Shown here: piece after piece, positions 58,924 to 64,000 of the stretch
Position numbering within the stretch: the first letter of the stretch is position 1
How the letters are laid out: every line of letters begins with the position of its first letter
Assembly: GCA_036971615.1 (NCBI GenBank)
Contig: JAYKKR010000007.1
Coordinates: 558,001 to 622,000 of the forward strand
DNA from: Amyloporia xantha
Lineage: Eukaryota > Basidiomycota > Agaricomycetes > Polyporales > Adustoporiaceae
Direction of reading: 5' to 3'
DNA: 64,000 nucleotides
Program-made: the position numbers and the translations under genes
Notes under the pieces: model-generated
What the model was told of the DNA's origin: nothing
The model's input: the letters and a program-made list of their open reading frames with translations, nothing else
The model's database searches: none

Positions 58924-60080
58924 CGGTGGCTGAGGTTAGGCAGTTGTAGTGATAGGAATGGGGTCGAGGAGGAGGCAGGGAGCAGGTACCGCTTCGCGTG
59001 ATAGACAGTATGCCACCTATAGACGTTACGCAGAGCGACAGGAAAGCACACTCGTACCTATGCCATTTTATACGCAGACGGTCGACTAGTGAGGTCAAAG
59101 CAAGACTCGATGTGGGCTTCGGCAGAGGCGCAGCACGATTGTGCCACAGGAGAGGGAGCTTTGTCTTGCACCGTTCTCGAGTGGAACGATCGAGACCGGT
59201 CGGCGAGACACGCCAGGATGAGTGAAACGAGACGGCAGGAGGGAAGTATAAAAAGGGGACAAAATAGTGCATCATGCTTCTTCAGGAGTAGCAACAGACA
59301 GACAAAGTCAGCTTCAAGGGTTCTGGGCCGAGCGGAAGGCTTGGCACTCAGGAATAGACAATGCAATTTAGGAAGGCTGCAATGTTGCGTATAGTATGGG
59401 TCCAAGCGTTGTTCGCTCGACGCTGTTGAAGTAACCGGTCGCCAGTACTCGTGGAGGGTGCTCCATTGAGATTGGGCGCGAGCAGATCGTATCAGTATGT
59501 CCCGAGAGGATGGTCGTATAAAGCTGAGACGAAGAGTCGTGCAGGAGGATGTCCCTAAGTACCGTTGCTTGGGTCAGAGTAGCCTCTTGTCAGATAGCCT
59601 TAGCAGCAGATGCTTTATATATGGCCCCTTCCAGCAAGAAGCATTGCGTTGGCCTATTCAGCGTGGCATTCGCGTCTAGCCGTCCAGCAGAGGCTGGTAA
59701 GTCCATAGCACATTCATGGGTAGTAGATCAGGCTCGGAAAAGGTCTCTGTTGACGATACTAATGACTTGTGCTTGTACTTCTGCGAGTAAAGGTGAGATG
59801 TTAACTTGGAAAGTCAAGCTAAAGGTATGCTTTCGAATCAATGTTCGACGCACTACTCAGTGGGCTCACAGTGAAACTACATAGTGAAGGCTGCAGAGCA
59901 AGAGGAGAGAATATAGGCGCTCACAGTCCAGCCAATCAAATGATGATTTTCCAAAATTTGACCCTCGATCGCAGCAGGCGCTACTCGATTATAATTACTG
60001 CTCGACCTCCAAACCTGACCTTGGATCATATCCTTCGCTTTCTGCGCCGCTCATATAAGCTCATATTTCTCTGAGTAAGG
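58924..60080. other. Intergenic region between divergent genes
   Basis: About 1.15 kb between the zinc-ribbon-like gene (-) and the Kre33/NAT10 gene (+), containing both promoters. The ATG-initiated frame 59497-59679 (60 codons) and several antisense frames have no domain and no supporting splice pattern. No RNA gene or repeat was recognised. Confidence 0.5.
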
Positions 60081-63000
60081 ATGCGCAAGCAGCTTGATCC
60101 TCGTCTACCCATCCTGATCAACAACAATGTCAAGAAGAACCACCGCTCATTCATAGTTCTGGTCGGCGACAAGGGCAGGGACCAGGTATGTTATCTATAT
60201 GGACGTTGCTCGAGAATATGCTCTTATTGTCGTAGATCGTCAACTTGCACTTTCTATTATCGCAAGCCCGTGTATCAGCCCGGCCATCCGTGCTATGGTG
60301 TTACAAGAAGGAATTAGGGTTCTCGAGGTGTGTCCTCAAGATATACTTGTCTCGCACGACTTCTAGGCGACTTGTCTGCTGGAATATTGAATTTGGGAGC
60401 TCACTTGGTGGTATTACGATGGGGCGGGGCTGTCGGCTTGGAGAACCTCCCCGAAGGCATTGCCTATAAATGCAGAGCTTCTCATGTTCATCGATCGAGC
60501 GGCGGCGTCATTTTTTTGCTGTGTGGCAGGCGGTACCATCATTTGGAAATGCCAGTGACCTACGAAGCAACGGAATAAGTGTTGGACTTGGTGCTCTCAT
60601 TGTCATTTCCAGTCCAGCGACGAAGACGACGCACACTATCATTCTGAATTCTATCCACGCACAGACTACATTTACTGAGTGTACTTGATTGACAGTCACC
60701 GGAAGAAGCGCGAAGCTAAGATCAAACGAGAGGTCAAGCGCGGAACACGCGAACCTAATGAGCAGGACCCGTTCGAGATCTTCATCACCGTGACCGACAT
60801 TCGCTACACGTAAGTCGAGCAGCTCTGGGGAAGGCGAATGGCGACTGACGCATATATGTAGATACTACAAGGAGTCGCAGAAGATTCTCGGTCAGACGTA
60901 CGGCATGTGTGTGCTGCAGGACTTTGAAGCCATCACGCCTAACTTGCTGGCTCGCACAATCGAGACGGTCGAAGGAGGTGGACTGGTCGTCATTCTGTTG
61001 AAGACAATGAGCTCTTTGAGGCAATTGTACACGATGACAATGGTATGCCGATATATCTGCTACGCATTCATCGGTCATGCTCACTCTTGCGCAGGACGTA
61101 CACGCTCGGTACAGAACGTCGGCACACGACACTGTCGTTGCCCGCTTCAACGAGCGCTTCATCCTCTCTCTCGGCTCCTGCGACGACTGTCTTGTTCTCG
61201 ACGACGAGCTGAACGTGCTCCCCATATCCCGCGGCAAAGATATCGCCTCCTCTCGAAGAGGAGCGCGGGAAGGGCAAGGCCGAATCCGAGCTGAAGGACC
61301 TCAAAGACAGTCTGGCGGACACGAAGCCGATCGGAGACCTTGTGAAGCTCGCAAAGACACTCGATCAGGCGCAGGCGATCCTCACATTCGTTGATGCCAT
61401 CGCCGAGAAGACCCTCTCGTCGACAGTGACACTGACTGCCGCTCGAGGGCGAGGAAAGTCTGCCGCGTTGGGCTTGGCTATCGCCGCGGCGCTCGGACAT
61501 GGCTACTCGAATATTTTCGTGACGAGCCCGAGTCCGGAGAACTTGAAGACGCTGTTCGAATTCATATTCAAAGGCATGGATGTATTGGGCTACGAGGAGC
61601 ACCTCGACTATGATATTGCCCAGAGCACAAACCCAGACTTCAACAAAGCCATTGTGAGAGTCAATGTCTTCCGACAGCACAGACAAACCATTCAGGTAAG
61701 ACCTACCCTCTCACTGGGAGTTATGTCTTATATTGACATTCTCTCTCACAGTACATCCAACCTCAAGATGCGCATGTCTTGGGGCAAGCAGAACTTGTCA
61801 TCATCGACGAGGCCGCGGCGATTCCTCTCCCTCTAGTCCGCAATCTGATTGGACCATATCTTGTATTCATGGCGTCGACCATCAATGGATACGAAGGAAC
61901 TGGTCGCTCTCTTTCCCTCAAACTGATCCAACAGCTGCGTGAGAGCACAAGACCGTCGCTCACCAAAGATGCTACCGCAGCGGAAGACGCCGGAGCAGCC
62001 AGTTCCTCCAGAAAGCCTCTGACTAAGGCCCCTCCAAAAGCACGCACTCTTCGCGAGATCAAGCTCGAGACGCCGATTCGGTACTCGGCCGGCGACAAGG
62101 TCGAGAAGTGGCTCAACAGTCTGCTCTGCCTCGATGCAACTATCTTGCCCAAATCAAACGTCCATAGCACACCGCATCCTTCGCAATGCGAGCTGTTCTA
62201 TGTTTCGCGCGATACGCTGTTCAGCTACCACCCCGCATCTGAGGTGTTCCTGCAGCGGATGATGGCGCTGTACGTCGCCAGTCACTATAAGAACCAGCCG
62301 AACGACTTGCAGTTGCTCTCAGATGCACCCGCTCACCATCTCTTCGTTTTGCTTCCTCCAATAAAAGACGATGAGAGCCACTTGCCGGAGCCGCTTGTCG
62401 TGCTACAAGTAGCATTGGAGGGCAACATCAGCAAGCAGGCGATCATGGACGGTCTAAGCCGCGGGTTCCGGGCGGGCGGAGACATGATCCCATGGCTGAT
62501 CTCGCAACAATTCCAAGAGAACAAGTTTGCGCTGCTATCTGGTGCGCGGGTTGTTCGTATAGCGACGCATCCTGACTACGCAAATGTACGTCTAACGTGC
62601 CTGCCTTTTTGTCGGCTTCGCTCAAAGTTGGCTCTTATAGATGGGATATGGCGCACGCGCCCTTCAAGCACTAAACTCCTTTTACAGCGGAGAGTACTTC
62701 AACTTGGATGAAACGTCTCAACCAGAACCGTCATATCCAGACCCCACTGCAGTTGATGAAGTAAGCAAAGTTCATTGGAAGCCGCGGCGTTTACTTACTG
62801 ACATCCATCTCATTGTAGTCGACGAACCTCCTCACGGACAAGCCTTCAATCCGTGCTGCAACGGCAATGCCACCCCTATTACAAAGGCTTACAGAGCGTA
62901 AGCCAGAGACACTCGATTATCTTGGTGTCTCGTACGGTTTGACTCCCCAGCTTCTTCGGTATGCCTCAAAACATCTGCGGCTTACTCCTGCCATCCTCAC

Positions 63001-64000
63001 ATTCTCTTTTAGATTCTGGAAGAGAGCGGGTTACGTTCCTTTGTATGTACGACAGACAACAAGTGAACTCACAGGCGAGCACACGTGTGTCATGGTACGA
63101 GGGTTGAACACATCGTCGGACAGTGAACTAGAATGGCTGGGAGAGTTTGCGAAAGGTCCGTGTTCCAGTACTGCTATTGCAGCGTGTCCTCACGAGTATC
63201 AACAGACTTCCGGCGACGATTCATCTCACTCCTTTCGTTCAAGTTCCGAGAGTTTGGCAGCGTTACCGCCCTGAGCATTCTTGAGGCAGCCAACGTTGGC
63301 GTCAAGAAGCTCGACCAAGAGAGTAGCAAAGGTAGCAGCTCTTTTTCTAATCGGCACGACGTTTTCCCTGATCGTCCTCATTCTTGTAATCCAGAGCTCA
63401 ACAATTCCGAGTTGTCTATCTTCTTGTCTCCATTTGATCTGAAACGACTGGAGTCCTACGCCAACAATATGCTGGATTACCACGTTATACTAGACCTGCT
63501 ACCGACTGTTGCCTCCCTCTGCTTTGAAAAGCGGCTCGGCGACGAAGTGCATCTGAGTGCTGTACAGTCATCCATCCTCCTTGCTCTGGGCCTGCAGCGC
63601 AAAACAGTCGAAGAAGTAGAAGTACGTTCTCCCCTGCTCCAGCTTCAGCGGAAGTACTCATCAAGGAAATGTTTTATCTCTAGACCGAATTGCAACTCCC
63701 CGTCTCCCAAACACTCGCACTCTTCGTCAAAGTAATCAAGAAAATTAGCAAGAGGCTAATGGACGTTCAAAAGACAGCTATCAGCGCAGAAATCCCTGAG
63801 GAGTCGGCATTGTCTCGCCTGGACGCGGGCGAGAATGGAACGAACTGGAAGCCAGTAGAGACCAGCTTGCAGGCGGAGCTCAAGGATGCAGGAGATGAGG
63901 CGACGAAGGCCTTGAGGGAGAAGCAGCGGGAGATGATCGACTCGCTCGACCTGAGCAAGTAAGTTACTTTTCTCGCATTTTTCTGGGCTACGGTCATCCT
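60081..64000 (+). CDS. KRE33: RNA cytidine acetyltransferase Kre33/NAT10, 3' end off window
   Basis: Makes N4-acetylcytidine in 18S rRNA and some tRNAs, using acetyl-CoA and ATP, in the nucleolus. It starts at ATG 60081 with MRKQLDPRLPILINNNVKKN and HRSFIVLVGDKGRDQ. Introns are mostly 50-60 nt, but one of about 365 nt (60,329-60,693) separates KKELGFS from SHRKKREAK. Later motifs: the P-loop-like TLTAARGRGKSAALGLAIAA (helicase domain), ELVIIDEAAAIPLPLVRNLI, LVFMASTINGYEGTGRSLSL, then the GNAT part around RVVRIATHPDYAN/MGYGARAL (62,560-62,660) with the acetyl-CoA loop. The C-terminal region has the conserved FRFWKRAGYVPLYVRQT and ALGLQRKTVEE. At 63,958 REMIDSLDLSK meets a GTAAGT donor, so the gene continues beyond the window and the TAA at this point is intronic. 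Confidence 0.93.

Noticed and set aside
59058..59405. 115-codon minus-strand frame upstream of the zinc-ribbon-like gene
   Set aside because: Leu/Ser/Arg-rich with no domain and no ATG matching a conserved start; more likely upstream noncoding sequence.
60329..60693. Intron-encoded C/D snoRNA in Kre33/NAT10
   Set aside because: No convincing C box (TGATGA) and D box (CTGA) pair with a terminal stem was found.

Overview
This window comes from a filamentous basidiomycete fungus, most likely an agaricomycete. The protein-coding genes are compact, multi-exon and separated by a few hundred bases. Most introns are about 45-70 nt with GTRNGT-type donors. The families present (Dicer, a URC1-type uracil catabolism enzyme, a Tad-like LINE with RNase H, a Ty1/copia element, intron-bearing tRNA genes) fit a fungus. 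No bacterial operon, CRISPR array or rRNA is visible. Because genes are spliced, gene coordinates below are spans from inferred start to inferred stop, introns included, and exon joins were read by eye.

Left part (1-30,900), host genes: a serine-rich Ras-association domain protein that runs off the left edge (-); a DCAF4/WDR21-like WD40 protein (+); MOB1 (-); a TPR/MLP1 nuclear-basket coiled-coil protein (+); a Ser/Thr kinase with an HND catalytic loop and long tail (-); an intron-bearing tRNA-Lys(UUU) (-); a small predicted mitochondrial membrane protein (+); a polytopic amino-acid-transporter-like protein (+); a divergent homeodomain protein (+); phosphopantothenoylcysteine decarboxylase (+); a conserved unknown protein (-); and an intron-bearing tRNA-Gly(GCC) (+). 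A 246-bp foldback element lies between MOB1 and the TPR gene.

Middle (30,948-47,045): a three-layer nest of transposons. A full-length two-ORF LINE with poly-A tail and a 13-bp target-site duplication sits about 40 bp past the stop codon of a potassium-channel gene. A 2.7-kb DNA transposon without a recognisable transposase (13-bp terminal inverted repeats, many CTCTGAGA-like subterminal motifs) has split the ORF1/ORF2 overlap of the LINE. A Ty1/copia retrotransposon with apparently identical 304-bp LTRs and a 5-bp target-site duplication (GTGCC) has inserted into the LINE 3' UTR. The copia polyprotein carries one frameshift in a G homopolymer just before the YVDD motif.

Right part (47,086-64,000): a voltage-gated K+ channel (-) whose pore helix is encoded partly by 20-nt and 14-nt microexons; an intronless tRNA-Gly(GCC) (-); Dicer with two complete RNase III domains (+); a URC1/GTP-cyclohydrolase-II-like protein (-); a small zinc-ribbon-like protein (-); and the RNA cytidine acetyltransferase Kre33/NAT10 (+), which runs off the right edge. 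The host genes are mostly housekeeping functions and do not form an obvious pathway cluster. I did not find a convincing new multi-gene system. The most interesting material is the nested mobile-element architecture, the unexplained content of the DNA transposon, and the channel microexons.
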